Shown: positions 1 to 7,756 of the stretch, in pieces
Numbering within the stretch: position 1 is the stretch's first letter
Layout: each line of letters opens with the position of its first letter
From: Methylocella tundrae
Lineage (GTDB): Bacteria > Pseudomonadota > Alphaproteobacteria > Rhizobiales > Beijerinckiaceae
Reading direction: 5' to 3'
DNA length: 64,000 nt
Assembly: GCF_901905185.1 (NCBI RefSeq)
Contig: NZ_CABFMQ020000153.1
Location: 93,650 to 157,649, forward strand
Notes under the pieces: model-generated
The model's input: only the letters and a program-made list of their open reading frames with translations
What the model was told of the DNA's origin: nothing
Databases searched by the model: none
Translations under genes and position numbers: made by a program

Positions 1-241
1 GGTCGCCGACGATGATGCTCATATTGGTCGCGTTGAGGCCCGGCAGCGCCTGCGCGATCTCGAGCGCCGAAAGGAAGCGCTCCTCGTCGAGCCAGCCGCG
101 CTGCGTCACCAGCGCCGCGCGCAGATAGGCGACGACTCCGCCGCCGAAACTCGTCGCGCCGATGATGAGGAAGGCGAAAAAGATCTCGCGCAGCGGCGCC
201 GGAACCGTTGGGTTCGAGCGATCGGCCAGCGTCTTTTTCAT
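1..241 (-). CDS. Chromate transporter (ChrA family), 5' part only
   Basis: The first 80 codons of a membrane protein that runs off the left edge. After about 15 polar residues comes a membrane segment with SFGGGVVAYLR, then RGWLDEERFL and ALEIAQALPG followed by an Asn-Ala-Thr-Asn motif. This is the N-terminal pattern of ChrA/CHR transporters, which export chromate by proton antiport. The ATG at 241 shares an ATGA overlap with the stop of the upstream CYTH-like gene, so the two are probably translated together. The fragment is too short to tell a full-length from a short CHR protein. The family is well supported; the substrate is inferred. Confidence 0.8.
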   Translation of the reverse strand, partial: MKKTLADRSNPTVPAPLREIFFAFLIIGATSFGGGVVAYLRAALVTQRGWLDEERFLSALEIAQALPGLNATNMSIIVGD

Positions 242-1077
242 TCGTGGCCGCCCGGATCTTTCCGGCCGAGACCGTAGACCACGGCGGTCTTGGTCGTCCC
301 GAGCGCCACCCAATCCGGCGCGTGCGTCTGGACGTCCTTGAAAAAATCCTCCGAGCGCGCCTTGGGCTTGGCGTGGAGGATGTCGTAATTGTCGAACTTT
401 ACCTGAAAGGCGAATTCTCCGATGAGCGACGTCTCGGTGGCGCGGTTGCGCCATATCGAGATGGTGGCTTTGGCGGTCATCTCATGGCCGAAATCGAAAG
501 CGCCGACATTGACCTGAACCTCCTGCACCGGCAGGTTGTTGACGAGACTGACCCTGGCGTCGCCGGGCGAGCCCGCGAGCTTGCCTATGCAGGGAAACAC
601 CCCGGCGATGTGCTTCAGCCCCTGATCGAGTTCGAGCGCGGGCGTCATCAGCACGCAATTATGCGAATAGAGGCTGCGCATGCCGCCGATCTGATCCTTC
701 AGCGGCAGGATCTCCTCCTTGAATTTGATGGCGGCGTTCGCCTCCATATAGGGCGTGACGTCGACCCCGCTTGCGACCTTGAGGTCCGGGTGGCGGAACT
801 TGAACGTCAGCTCATGGTCCGGATCCGGCCAGCCATCCGTGTAAAAGGTGCGTTTGCGCAGGATGAAGGCGTTTCGATAAAGGTCGGAGTTTTCCGTGTC
901 GTAGAACAGAACTTCCCGGACGTGGCGATGGAAGGCGTCCTTGTAAGTCTCGACGCCGACCTTGTGCAGCTCGGCGACGGCGCAGATCTTCTTCCAGTAG
1001 ACTTCGAATTGCGAGGGATTGAAGAAGCGCTCCGGGCGCAGCAGGATCTTGTATTCACGATAGTGGATATCGTCCAT
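238..1077 (-). CDS. CYTH-like domain protein
   Basis: A 279-residue soluble protein with features of the CYTH/triphosphate-tunnel fold: an N-terminal E-Y-K strand (REYKILLRPERF), a middle strand YDTENSDLYRNAFILRKR and a basic strand HELTFKFRHPD. CYTH enzymes act on triphosphates or polyphosphate, with acidic and basic residues lining a tunnel. Here the usual ExExK has become xExK, so catalysis is uncertain and a binding or structural role is possible. Its stop overlaps the ChrA start by 4 bp, suggesting a two-gene operon. I do not recognise a named family. The CYTH assignment rests on strand pattern only. Confidence 0.6.
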   Translation of the reverse strand: MDDIHYREYKILLRPERFFNPSQFEVYWKKICAVAELHKVGVETYKDAFHRHVREVLFYDTENSDLYRNAFILRKRTFYTDGWPDPDHELTFKFRHPDLKVASGVDVTPYMEANAAIKFKEEILPLKDQIGGMRSLYSHNCVLMTPALELDQGLKHIAGVFPCIGKLAGSPGDARVSLVNNLPVQEVQVNVGAFDFGHEMTAKATISIWRNRATETSLIGEFAFQVKFDNYDILHAKPKARSEDFFKDVQTHAPDWVALGTTKTAVVYGLGRKDPGGHE

Positions 1078-1190
1078 TTATCCCTCTCTGAAATCGTGCG
1101 GCCGGGGCTCGAATCCTGTGTCGCAGAATGATCCTCGCCGGATCAGCGCGCCTTGAACAGCAATTGCTTTCACTTTCAATGCAGCGTTCC

Positions 1191-1796
1191 CTACCCCTGA
1201 GCCAGCTTTTCAATTCGTCGATCGGGGATGAACCACATGGCCGCCACGGCGACATAAAGAGCAATGGCGATCCAGGGCGAGATGAAAGCCAGCGGAATGG
1301 CGAGAATATACAGCGTCAGCGACAGATGGCCTTTGCGATCCTCGCCGATGGCCGCGGCGAGCACCGAGTCGGGGCCGTTGCAGGCGATAACTTCGCGTTG
1401 CAGCCAGAAATAGCCGATCGCCGCCATCGCCAGCACGACGCCGTAGGCCGCCGTCGGCAAAGCGGTGAAATCGCTCTCGTCCATCCAGCGGATCACGAAA
1501 GGCACGAGCGACAGCCAGAACAGAAGGAACAGATTGGCCCAGAGGGCGCGGCCGTTCACGCGTTCGACCGCCTGCATCAGATGATGATGGTTGTTCCAGT
1601 AAAGACCCACATTGATGTAGCTGAGGACATAGGCGAGGAAGACCGGCAGGCTCGCCGCGAGCGCCGCGAGATCATGGCCCGCCGGGACCTTCAGTTCCAG
1701 CACCATGATGGTGATGATGATGGCGATGACGCCATCGGTAAAGGCTTCCATCCGGCCCTTGGACATGCCGGGCCCCGACTTTTGCGTTTCCGGCAT
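1191..1796 (-). CDS. TMEM175-like (DUF1211) membrane protein
   Basis: A 201-residue membrane protein with about six hydrophobic segments. The first helix carries RMEAFTDGVIAI, a variant of the family motif RxxxFSDxVFAI that forms the pore of bacterial TMEM175-type potassium channels; here Ser is Thr and Phe is Ile. The loop NNHHHLMQAVERVNGRALW is also typical. Bacterial members conduct K+ with modest selectivity, so the likely role is potassium flux at the inner membrane. The true start may be the Met nine residues in (MSKGRMEAF). It stands alone, 114 bp upstream of the CYTH-like gene on the same strand. Confidence 0.8.
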   Translation of the reverse strand: MPETQKSGPGMSKGRMEAFTDGVIAIIITIMVLELKVPAGHDLAALAASLPVFLAYVLSYINVGLYWNNHHHLMQAVERVNGRALWANLFLLFWLSLVPFVIRWMDESDFTALPTAAYGVVLAMAAIGYFWLQREVIACNGPDSVLAAAIGEDRKGHLSLTLYILAIPLAFISPWIAIALYVAVAAMWFIPDRRIEKLAQG

Positions 1797-1849
1797 TCCG
1801 CCGCCTCCCTTGCTTCCGTTTTGCCGTCTCTGCTTTGCCCGATCAAACC

Positions 1850-2566
1850 CTATTCGGTCGAGCTCGAAGACCAGCTCGCATAAGAAACCAGCGGCGACTG
1901 CTCGAGGGCGCCCGCGACGGCGTCGAGCTCGACCGGATCGACGGCCGTGCTGACCAGCGTCGCGACAATCTCGCTGACCTCGGGCGAGCGCTCGAAAACC
2001 TCGATCTGACGCACGGGATAGCTCGCTCTTTCGAGCGCCTCCGCGACAAGGTCGCGGACCTCGCCGACGCCTTCGGGACTTGTCGCGACATGTACTTCAT
2101 AGGTCGCCTCCGAAGTCAGCTCATCGAGCGGCGCGCGGTTGATAGCGTTGACGAGCGGGCGTAAGGCCGTGTTGCCGGCGAGGACCGCGAGCGTCAGGAC
2201 GCCAGCCTCCGCCGCGAGCCCGACGCCGCAAAGGGCGCCGACGGCGGCCGAGCACCAGAGCGTCGCGGCGGTGTTCAGGCCGGAAATCTGCGCGCCGTCC
2301 TTCATAATGACGCCCGCGCCGAGAAAGCCGATGCCGGAGACGACATAAGCGGCGATCTGCGTCGCGCCGGACTGTCCGTTGATCCGCATGCCGAGCGTGA
2401 CGAAGGCGGCGGCGCCAACCGCCACGAGCACATTGGTGCGCAGGCCCGCATTGCGCTGACGCCACTGGCGTTCGGCGCCGATCAGGGTCGCCAGCAGGAA
2501 GGCGATGACAAGGCTGAGGCAGAGGTCAAGCAGTCTGTCGGCGTCGAAGCCGCGGATGATGGACAC
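1850..2566 (-). CDS. MgtC/SapB family membrane protein
   Basis: A 238-residue protein. The N-terminal half has four to five membrane helices with MgtC signatures: LLATLIGAERQWRQRNAGLR (family G-x-ER), VSGIGFLGAGVIMKDG and GLNTAATLW. The C-terminal half is a soluble ACT-like domain with YEVHVATSPEGVGEVRDLV. MgtC proteins are linked to growth at low Mg2+ and to inhibition of the F-type ATP synthase. It lies divergent from the small ORF and NRAMP-related transporter to the right, which fits a magnesium cluster. The family call is firm; the precise role (Mg2+ stress or other) is inferred. Confidence 0.88.
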   Translation of the reverse strand: MSIIRGFDADRLLDLCLSLVIAFLLATLIGAERQWRQRNAGLRTNVLVAVGAAAFVTLGMRINGQSGATQIAAYVVSGIGFLGAGVIMKDGAQISGLNTAATLWCSAAVGALCGVGLAAEAGVLTLAVLAGNTALRPLVNAINRAPLDELTSEATYEVHVATSPEGVGEVRDLVAEALERASYPVRQIEVFERSPEVSEIVATLVSTAVDPVELDAVAGALEQSPLVSYASWSSSSTE

Positions 2567-2928
2567 GTCACAACCCTTGAAACGAACCGTTGCGCCGGGC
2601 GCCGCAAGTGCAAACTATAGCCTCAGTGTTATCAATTGCTAACCGGCGCGACGAATGGCGCGTTTTTTGTGGGTTGACAGACCGCGCCGGAGGCATCATT
2701 TCGCATCTATCGCCTGGACATTGTTCCAGCTGATTCTCCACAACGATCGAAAGAGACATGGGCAGTAGAAGCTCGGGCAGTACGGCCGCGGCGTTGCGCT
2801 GTGATCCGTCGCCCCACAACGTTGCGAACGTTCACGGGCCGGAATCCCGTGTGAGCGCCAAGGGGCCTTAAGGCCGCCGCCCGCTCGCCGGCCCGGTCCT
2901 GGACAAAACCAAGGATTGGAGGCGAGCC
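2567..2928. promoter_or_regulatory. Divergent intergenic leader between mgtC-like gene and transporter
   Basis: 362 bp with no credible gene. On the plus strand TTGACA at 2674-2679 could be a -35 box, but the -10 at about 2697 (CATTTC) is poor. A hairpin with arms CACGGG and CCCGTG sits around 2833-2851, followed by the palindrome GGCCTTAAGGCC. If transcription starts near 2705 the transporter mRNA would have a leader of about 600 nt containing two short ORFs. I could not match it to the M-box or yybP-ykoY riboswitch consensus by eye. Confidence 0.35.
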
Positions 2929-3144
2929 ATGAAAAAGCTCCCAAACACAATTTTGACCTTTGCTCCGCATGGCGGGGGAGGCTCATCCGGCGCGCGCGGT
3001 TCGTACAATGGGACGCGCGCTCGCACGGCGCTTGTCTGCCGCTGGCGGCGCGATCCCCTCTCAGGGCGACTCCACTGCGTCTGGAGCTCCAAAGGCGATG
3101 AGAGCGGCCTCGACGAAGGCGCGCGATTATCCACCGCAGCATAG
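2929..3144 (+). CDS. Small Cys-Arg-Trp motif protein upstream of transporter
   Basis: A 71-residue ORF with a strong ribosome-binding site (GGAGG, 8 nt before the ATG). The C-terminal half has a paired pattern, LVCRWRRDPLSGRL then HCVW, which resembles small hypothetical proteins I recall from other Rhizobiales (Leu-Val-Cys-x-Trp ... Gly-x-Leu-x-Cys-x-Trp). The N-terminus is Gly/Ser-rich. There is no signal peptide or membrane segment. It lies 170 bp ahead of the NRAMP-related transporter start and could be a regulatory leader peptide or a small metal-responsive protein with two Cys. The function is unknown; the start is convincing. Confidence 0.55.
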   Translation: MKKLPNTILTFAPHGGGGSSGARGSYNGTRARTALVCRWRRDPLSGRLHCVWSSKGDESGLDEGARLSTAA

Positions 3145-3153
3145 GAGTTCGAC

Positions 3154-3273
3154 GTGAAAGACGGCCCCAGTAGGCCCGTCGCGTTCCTTGAGGCGTGCGG
3201 CGGGCGCTCCCATCAAAACCCTGACTTCATCGAATATCGCCGAAAGGCGCGCAGGAGCGTCATAGCCGCGTGA
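3154..3273 (+). CDS. Possible 39-residue leader ORF
   Basis: A GTG-started ORF, 9 bp after the stop of the preceding small gene, with AGGAG about 6 nt before the start. The peptide starts VKDGPSRPVAFLEACGG and ends in a basic tail. Its TGA overlaps a GTG in the frame of the transporter at 3270. The transporter itself most likely starts at the ATG at 3315, so this may be a leader peptide, but it could equally be chance. Confidence 0.25.
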   Translation: MKDGPSRPVAFLEACGGRSHQNPDFIEYRRKARRSVIAA

Positions 3274-3314
3274 GCGGCCCGCCTCCGCGCCGGCCCGGCC
3301 AAGGAGGCTCCCCC

Positions 3315-4949
3315 ATGACGATCCACGTCGCCAACAACCCCGCGCGGTCCGCCGTGCTCGATGAGGCCCATGTCGGCCATATTCGCGGCGCGTTCGGAAC
3401 AATTCTTCACCATGACACCGGCCCGCGGCGCGGTTGGAAGCGTCGGCTTCAGACCTTGCTCGCGATCCTCGGTCCTGGCCTCATCGTGATGGTCGGAGAC
3501 AATGACGCGGGCGCATTCGGCGTCTATACGCAGGCAGGCCAGAATTATGGCGTTTCGCTGCTCTGGACGCTGATTTTTCTGATCCCTGTGCTCTACGTCA
3601 ATCAGGAGATGGTTCTGCGCCTTGGCGCAGTGACTGGCGTCGGCCACGCCCGTCTAATCTTCGAGCGGTTCGGTAAATTCTGGGGCGCTTTCAGCGTCAT
3701 CGACCTTTTCATCCTCAACGCCTTGACGATCGTGACGGAATTCATCGGCGTCGCGCTGGGCCTTGGCTATCTCGGGCTGCCGAAAGGGCTTGGGGTCGCG
3801 CTTTCGGCCGTCGCGGTGATGGGGGCGGTCGGGACCGGAGATTTCCGGCGGTTCGAGCGTTTCGCGCTGACGCTTGTCGCCGGCAGCCTCGTGCTCGTCC
3901 CGATTTTTTTCATGGCTCACCCGCCCTTTGGCGAAATCGCCGACGGTCTGTTCGTTCCTCAGCTGCCGGCAGGCGGCAAGCTCAGTGACGTCATGCTGCT
4001 GGTCATCGCCATCGTCGGGACGACCGTCGCGCCGTGGCAGCTCTTTTTTCAGCAGAGCTATGTCATCGACAAGCGCATCACGCCCCGCTTCATGCGCTAT
4101 GAGCGCGTCGATCTTTGGCTCGGCATCGTCCTCGTCGTGATCGGCGCCGCGGCCATGATGGCCTTCACCGCCGCGGCCTTCGCCGGCCGCCCGGAATTTG
4201 GCAATTTCACCGACGCAGCCGGCGTGGCGGCGGGACTCAAAGCGCATGCGGGCAAAATCGCCGGCGTGCTCTTCGCCATCGGCCTCATCGATGCGAGCCT
4301 TATCGGCGCGGCGGCGGTGTCGCTTTCGACGGCTTACGCCATCGGGGATGTTTTTTCGATCCGCCATTCTCTGCATCGCAAAGTGAAGGATGCGAAAGGA
4401 TTCTACGCCGTCTATTGCGCGCTGATCGCGATCGCCGCCGCGCTCGTCCTGTCCCCGAATGCGCCGCTTGGTCTCTTGACCAATGCGGTGCAGACGCTCG
4501 CCGGCGTGCTTCTGCCAAGCGCGACCGTGTTTCTCCTGCTGCTGTGCAACGACAGGCAGGTCGTTGGTCCGTGGGCCAATTCGCGCGGCCTCAACATCTT
4601 CACGGGCGCCGTCATCGTGGCGCTGGTGCTGCTATCGGTGATCCTGACCGCGTCCGTGCTCTTTCCGGACCAGACCAATGAGACGGTGATTTTTGCGATT
4701 TTGGCGGGCGGTTCGGCTCTCGCGCTGATCGCCGCTCTTGCATCAGGCGTGCTGAAGCGGCCCCCGGCGGCGACCGAAGATCCAAAGGTCTGGAACCGCG
4801 AGATGTGGCGCATGCCGGCCTTGTCGCAGCTTGGCCCGGCACAAATGTGCCGCGCGAGCAAAATCTGGATGATGGTCTTGCGGGGTTATCTCGTCCTGGC
4901 GACGGCGCTCGTTCTCGTCAGGATCGTCACGCTCGCCATCGCCAACTGA
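3315..4949 (+). CDS. NRAMP-related divalent metal transporter, probably Mg2+ type
   Basis: A 544-residue SLC11/NRAMP-fold protein with about 11 helices. The helix 1 motif DPGN of Mn/Fe transporters is replaced by GDNDAGAFGVY. In helix 6 the MPH motif is replaced by TVAPWQLFFQQS, so the metal-binding Met is Ala. Loss of that soft ligand is the hallmark described for NRAMP-related magnesium transporters. The neighbouring MgtC-like gene agrees with Mg2+. The start at 3315 was chosen because AAGGAGG lies 8 nt upstream; an in-frame GTG at 3270 lacks a good site. Mn2+ or another divalent ion cannot be excluded. Confidence 0.82.
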   Translation: MTIHVANNPARSAVLDEAHVGHIRGAFGTILHHDTGPRRGWKRRLQTLLAILGPGLIVMVGDNDAGAFGVYTQAGQNYGVSLLWTLIFLIPVLYVNQEMVLRLGAVTGVGHARLIFERFGKFWGAFSVIDLFILNALTIVTEFIGVALGLGYLGLPKGLGVALSAVAVMGAVGTGDFRRFERFALTLVAGSLVLVPIFFMAHPPFGEIADGLFVPQLPAGGKLSDVMLLVIAIVGTTVAPWQLFFQQSYVIDKRITPRFMRYERVDLWLGIVLVVIGAAAMMAFTAAAFAGRPEFGNFTDAAGVAAGLKAHAGKIAGVLFAIGLIDASLIGAAAVSLSTAYAIGDVFSIRHSLHRKVKDAKGFYAVYCALIAIAAALVLSPNAPLGLLTNAVQTLAGVLLPSATVFLLLLCNDRQVVGPWANSRGLNIFTGAVIVALVLLSVILTASVLFPDQTNETVIFAILAGGSALALIAALASGVLKRPPAATEDPKVWNREMWRMPALSQLGPAQMCRASKIWMMVLRGYLVLATALVLVRIVTLAIAN

Positions 4950-4975
4950 GCCTGATGGCGCGCGTTCGGGCGGGT

Positions 4976-5001
4976 GCGGCGGCCTCCACGAAGACCGCCG
5001 C
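4976..5001. terminator. Hairpin between convergent transporter and ilvE
   Basis: Perfect 7-bp stem GCGGCGG/CCGCCGC with a 12-nt loop, 26 bp after the transporter stop and 12 bp before the ilvE stop. The position between convergent genes suits a bidirectional terminator, though there is no T-run. Confidence 0.4.
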
Positions 5002-5013
5002 GATCGCTCGCGA

Positions 5014-5901
5014 TCAGGCGGCTTTCTGTTTCAGCTGCACCTCGGCGGAATAATCGTCGATCAGCGTGCGCGAAATCGCCGCCGGGGTGAAGCGGTAAGG
5101 TCCGATTTCGGAAACCGGCGTCACTTCCGCGCCGGTGCCGCAGATAAAGCATTCCTGGAAGCCGGCGAGCTCCTCCGGCATGATGCGGCGCTCGATCACC
5201 TCGACGCCGCGCCTCCGCGCAAGCTCGATGACGGTCTGTCGCGTGATCCCGTCGAGGAAGCAGTCCGCAATCGGCGTGTGCAGCACGCCATTCGAAACGA
5301 AGAAGATATTCGCGCCGGTGCATTCGGCGACGCGGCCCTGCCAGTCGAGCATCATCGCGTCGGCATAGCCGCGCCGCTCCGCGCGATGCTTGGAGATCGT
5401 GCAGATCATATAAAGTCCGGCCGCTTTGGCGCGGCACGGCGCGGTCATCGGATCGGGGCGCCGATAATCGGCGATGTCGAGCTTGATGCCCTTCATCTTC
5501 GTCTCGATGTCGAACATGCTCGGCCAGTCCCAGGCGGCGACGGCGACATGGATCGTCGAATTCTGCGCCGCGACCGCCATCATTTCGCTGCCGCGCCAGG
5601 CGACGGGGCGAACATAGCAGCTGCTGAAATTATTTTTGGTGACCACCATCTGCTTGACGGCGTCGAGTTCGGCGACCGAATAGGGAATCTCGAAGTCGAG
5701 GGTCTGAGCCGAGGCTCTGAACCGCTCGGAATGTTCGGTCGATTTGAAGATGCGCCCGCCATAGGCGCGCTCGCCTTCGAAAACGGCGGAAGCGTAGTGC
5801 AGGCCATGCGAGAGTACGTGCAGCTTGGCGTCCGCCCAGGCGACGAGATTGCCGTCCAGCCAAATAAAGCCGTCGCGCTGATCGAAAGACAAAACCGACA
5901 T
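5014..5901 (-). CDS. ilvE: Branched-chain amino acid aminotransferase
   Basis: A 295-residue fold-type IV PLP enzyme. Visible signatures are LHVLSHGLHYASAVFEG near residue 30, the PLP-lysine region CRAKAAGLYMI near residue 160, and ECTGANIFFV and DGITRQTVIELA further on. It transfers the amino group between glutamate and the 2-oxo acids of Leu, Ile and Val in the cytoplasm. The length fits the family (about 290-310). A purine-rich site (AGAGGAAC) precedes the ATG. It is divergent from the MarR regulator; I recall ilvE beside a PetP/PetR-like pair in other Rhizobiales. A D-amino acid or aminodeoxychorismate role is less likely given the family signatures. Confidence 0.93.
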   Translation of the reverse strand: MSVLSFDQRDGFIWLDGNLVAWADAKLHVLSHGLHYASAVFEGERAYGGRIFKSTEHSERFRASAQTLDFEIPYSVAELDAVKQMVVTKNNFSSCYVRPVAWRGSEMMAVAAQNSTIHVAVAAWDWPSMFDIETKMKGIKLDIADYRRPDPMTAPCRAKAAGLYMICTISKHRAERRGYADAMMLDWQGRVAECTGANIFFVSNGVLHTPIADCFLDGITRQTVIELARRRGVEVIERRIMPEELAGFQECFICGTGAEVTPVSEIGPYRFTPAAISRTLIDDYSAEVQLKQKAA

Positions 5902-6206
5902 TGATCGCTGTTCCTCTGCTGTGCGTTTCGCGCTCGTGGCCGGGGCCTGCTGGCCTCGCGCTCGCGTTTCCTCTCGGGAGCTTCGTTCATCGTGGCGGGC
6001 GATGTAAAGACCACATTATGAGAAAATGCAATTTAATGAAATTTATCGTGATGAGATGCTTTGTCGCGCGCGTCCGCGAAGCGGCGCCCCGGCGCGCCGG
6101 ACGACAGCGCAGCAGGGAGCCGCGACGATCTGCTCTTTTACATCTATCATATTGACCTATAAGAATTTTGCTGGAATATGGCGAAGCAGATACTGAAGGT
6201 GTCAGT

Positions 6207-6758
6207 GTGGATTCGACGCTCCAGAGGAAGCCAGACTGTGAGAGCGAAGGTTCGCCTTCCGGCGCGTCGGACGCCGCGGCGGGAAACGAAGCTGACTTCG
6301 GCCTGATCGAATTGATGTTTTTCGCCTATCGCGATTTTGTCGGCGACGCCGACCATCTGCTCGAGAATTTCGGCCTTGGCCGGGCGCATCACCGCGTCCT
6401 GCATTTCGTCAATCGCCGGCCCGGCCTCACAATCGCCGAATTGCTCGACATATTAAAAATCACCAAGCAGAGCCTCAACCGCGTCCTGAAAGATCTGCTC
6501 GACCAGAATTATGTCGTTGCTTTCCCTGGCGAAAATGATCGCCGCCAGCGCCGGTTGTTTCCGACGCCGCGCGGCGAATCCCTGGCTTTCGAGGTGGTGC
6601 GTTTGCAATCGAAGCGCTTCGCCCGTATTTTCGCCCAATTGCCCGAGGCCGCCCGCGCCGGCGCGCGCGAATTTCTTCTCGCCATGGTCGATCCGGACGA
6701 GCGGGAAAAAGTCGCGGCGCTCATCGCTTCTGATGGTCCGAAGCGGGTTTTAGGCTAG
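6207..6758 (+). CDS. MarR-family regulator, PetP-like
   Basis: A winged-helix regulator. After a variable N-terminus the core runs HHRVLHFVNRRPGLTIAELL, then the recognition helix KQSLNRVLKDLLDQNYV and wing DRRQRRLFPTPRG. This matches PetP-like MarR proteins, which lie next to a PetR response regulator, as here. I chose the GTG at 6207 (183 residues) because GAAGG precedes it; an upstream TTG at 6168 overlaps a possible promoter (TTGACC near 6153, GAATAT near 6175). The ligand is unknown. It is divergent from ilvE and 192 bp upstream of the response regulator. Confidence 0.82.
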   Translation: MDSTLQRKPDCESEGSPSGASDAAAGNEADFGLIELMFFAYRDFVGDADHLLENFGLGRAHHRVLHFVNRRPGLTIAELLDILKITKQSLNRVLKDLLDQNYVVAFPGENDRRQRRLFPTPRGESLAFEVVRLQSKRFARIFAQLPEAARAGAREFLLAMVDPDEREKVAALIASDGPKRVLG

Positions 6759-6869
6759 CGCATGATCCCGGAAAGTGTCGGACTTTTGGATGGAATTCGT
6801 GCTTTATGGCGTTAAGATTTGAGCGTGATCGATTCCGTGCCGAATCATCCCTCTCTCATCAATAAGTGA

Positions 6870-6918
6870 GAGCATGATGGCGCCCAAAAACCGGTTTCCA
6901 CTTTTCGGCATCATGCTC
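6870..6918. repeat. Rhizobial-type palindromic intergenic repeat
   Basis: A 49-bp element with perfect 10-bp terminal inverted repeats GAGCATGATG/CATCATGCTC around a core containing AAAACCGGTTT and CACTTTTCGG. It closely resembles the palindrome I know from Rhizobiales intergenic regions (GATCATGC ends, AAAACCGG core). A degenerate half-copy (GCATGATCCCGGAAAGTG) lies at 6760-6777. Related copies occur at 37180-37208 and 48911-48955. Confidence 0.75.
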
Positions 6919-6950
6919 AAGCGTCTGCAAATTGGTCGCGAGATGAAACA

Positions 6951-7688
6951 GTGACTTCAGAGTCCAGCGCCGGATGCGGCGGCGCCCCTGCCGACGACGC
7001 CGCGCATCTGCTTGTCGTGGATGACGACCGCCGAATCCGCGCGCTCCTCTCGCGCTTTTTGACCGATCAGGGCTATCGCGTCACGACCGCGGGAGACGCG
7101 GCCGAGGCGATGGCCTGCCTCAAAAGCCTCGCTTTTGATCTGATTGTTCTCGACGTCATGATGCCCGGCGAAAATGGCTTTGATTTCGCAACGCGCCTGC
7201 GCCAGAACTCAACGGATCTGGGGCGCGTGCCGATTTTGATGCTGACCGCCCGCACCGAGACGCAAGATCGCGTGCAGGGATTTGAGACCGGCGTCGATGA
7301 TTATCTCGGCAAGCCCTATGAGCCGCGCGAACTCGCCTTGCGCATCGCCTCGATTTTGCGGCGGGCGCAGCCGCGCGCGGCGCCGGGGCCGGTGACGCAG
7401 GTTCGTTTCAGCGATTTCTCGTTTGATCTCGACCGCGGCGAATTGCGCCAGCGCGACGAAGTCATCAGACTGACGGACCGGGAGCGCGAGATGCTGCGCC
7501 TGCTCGCCGAACATGCCGGCGAGACCGTGCCGCGAGAGGCGCTGGCGGGGTCGGGCGCCGCCGGCAATGAACGCACTGTCGATGTGCAGGTCAACCGGCT
7601 GCGCCGCAAGATCGAGCGCGATCCGGCCAATCCGCTGCATCTGCAGACCGCGCGCGGCGCCGGCTACCGCCTGCTGGTCGATCGTTGA
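6951..7688 (+). CDS. OmpR-family response regulator, PetR-like
   Basis: A 245-residue two-domain regulator. The receiver domain carries the acidic pair in LLVVDDDRRIR, phospho-acceptor Asp in DLIVLDVMMPGENG, Thr in MLTART and Lys in DYLGKPYEPREL. The C-terminal winged helix has LTDREREMLRLLAEHAGE and VDVQVNRLRRKIERD. It should be phosphorylated by the histidine kinase encoded 69 bp downstream. The pairing with a MarR gene resembles petP-petR of phototrophic alphaproteobacteria. The start is GTG with a weak ribosome site; the first 18 residues are low-complexity and may be shorter in life. The target genes are not visible here. Confidence 0.88.
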   Translation: MTSESSAGCGGAPADDAAHLLVVDDDRRIRALLSRFLTDQGYRVTTAGDAAEAMACLKSLAFDLIVLDVMMPGENGFDFATRLRQNSTDLGRVPILMLTARTETQDRVQGFETGVDDYLGKPYEPRELALRIASILRRAQPRAAPGPVTQVRFSDFSFDLDRGELRQRDEVIRLTDREREMLRLLAEHAGETVPREALAGSGAAGNERTVDVQVNRLRRKIERDPANPLHLQTARGAGYRLLVDR

Positions 7689-7756
7689 GCAGTCTCTCGA
7701 AAAAGAGATAGATTTGCGGCGATCGCCTCGTTCCGAGTCGATCCGGACCGCCGATT

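Noticed and set aside
2700..3300. Possible metal riboswitch (M-box or yybP-ykoY type) before the NRAMP-related transporter
   Set aside because: Neither consensus could be matched by eye; only generic hairpins were found. A covariance-model search would settle it.
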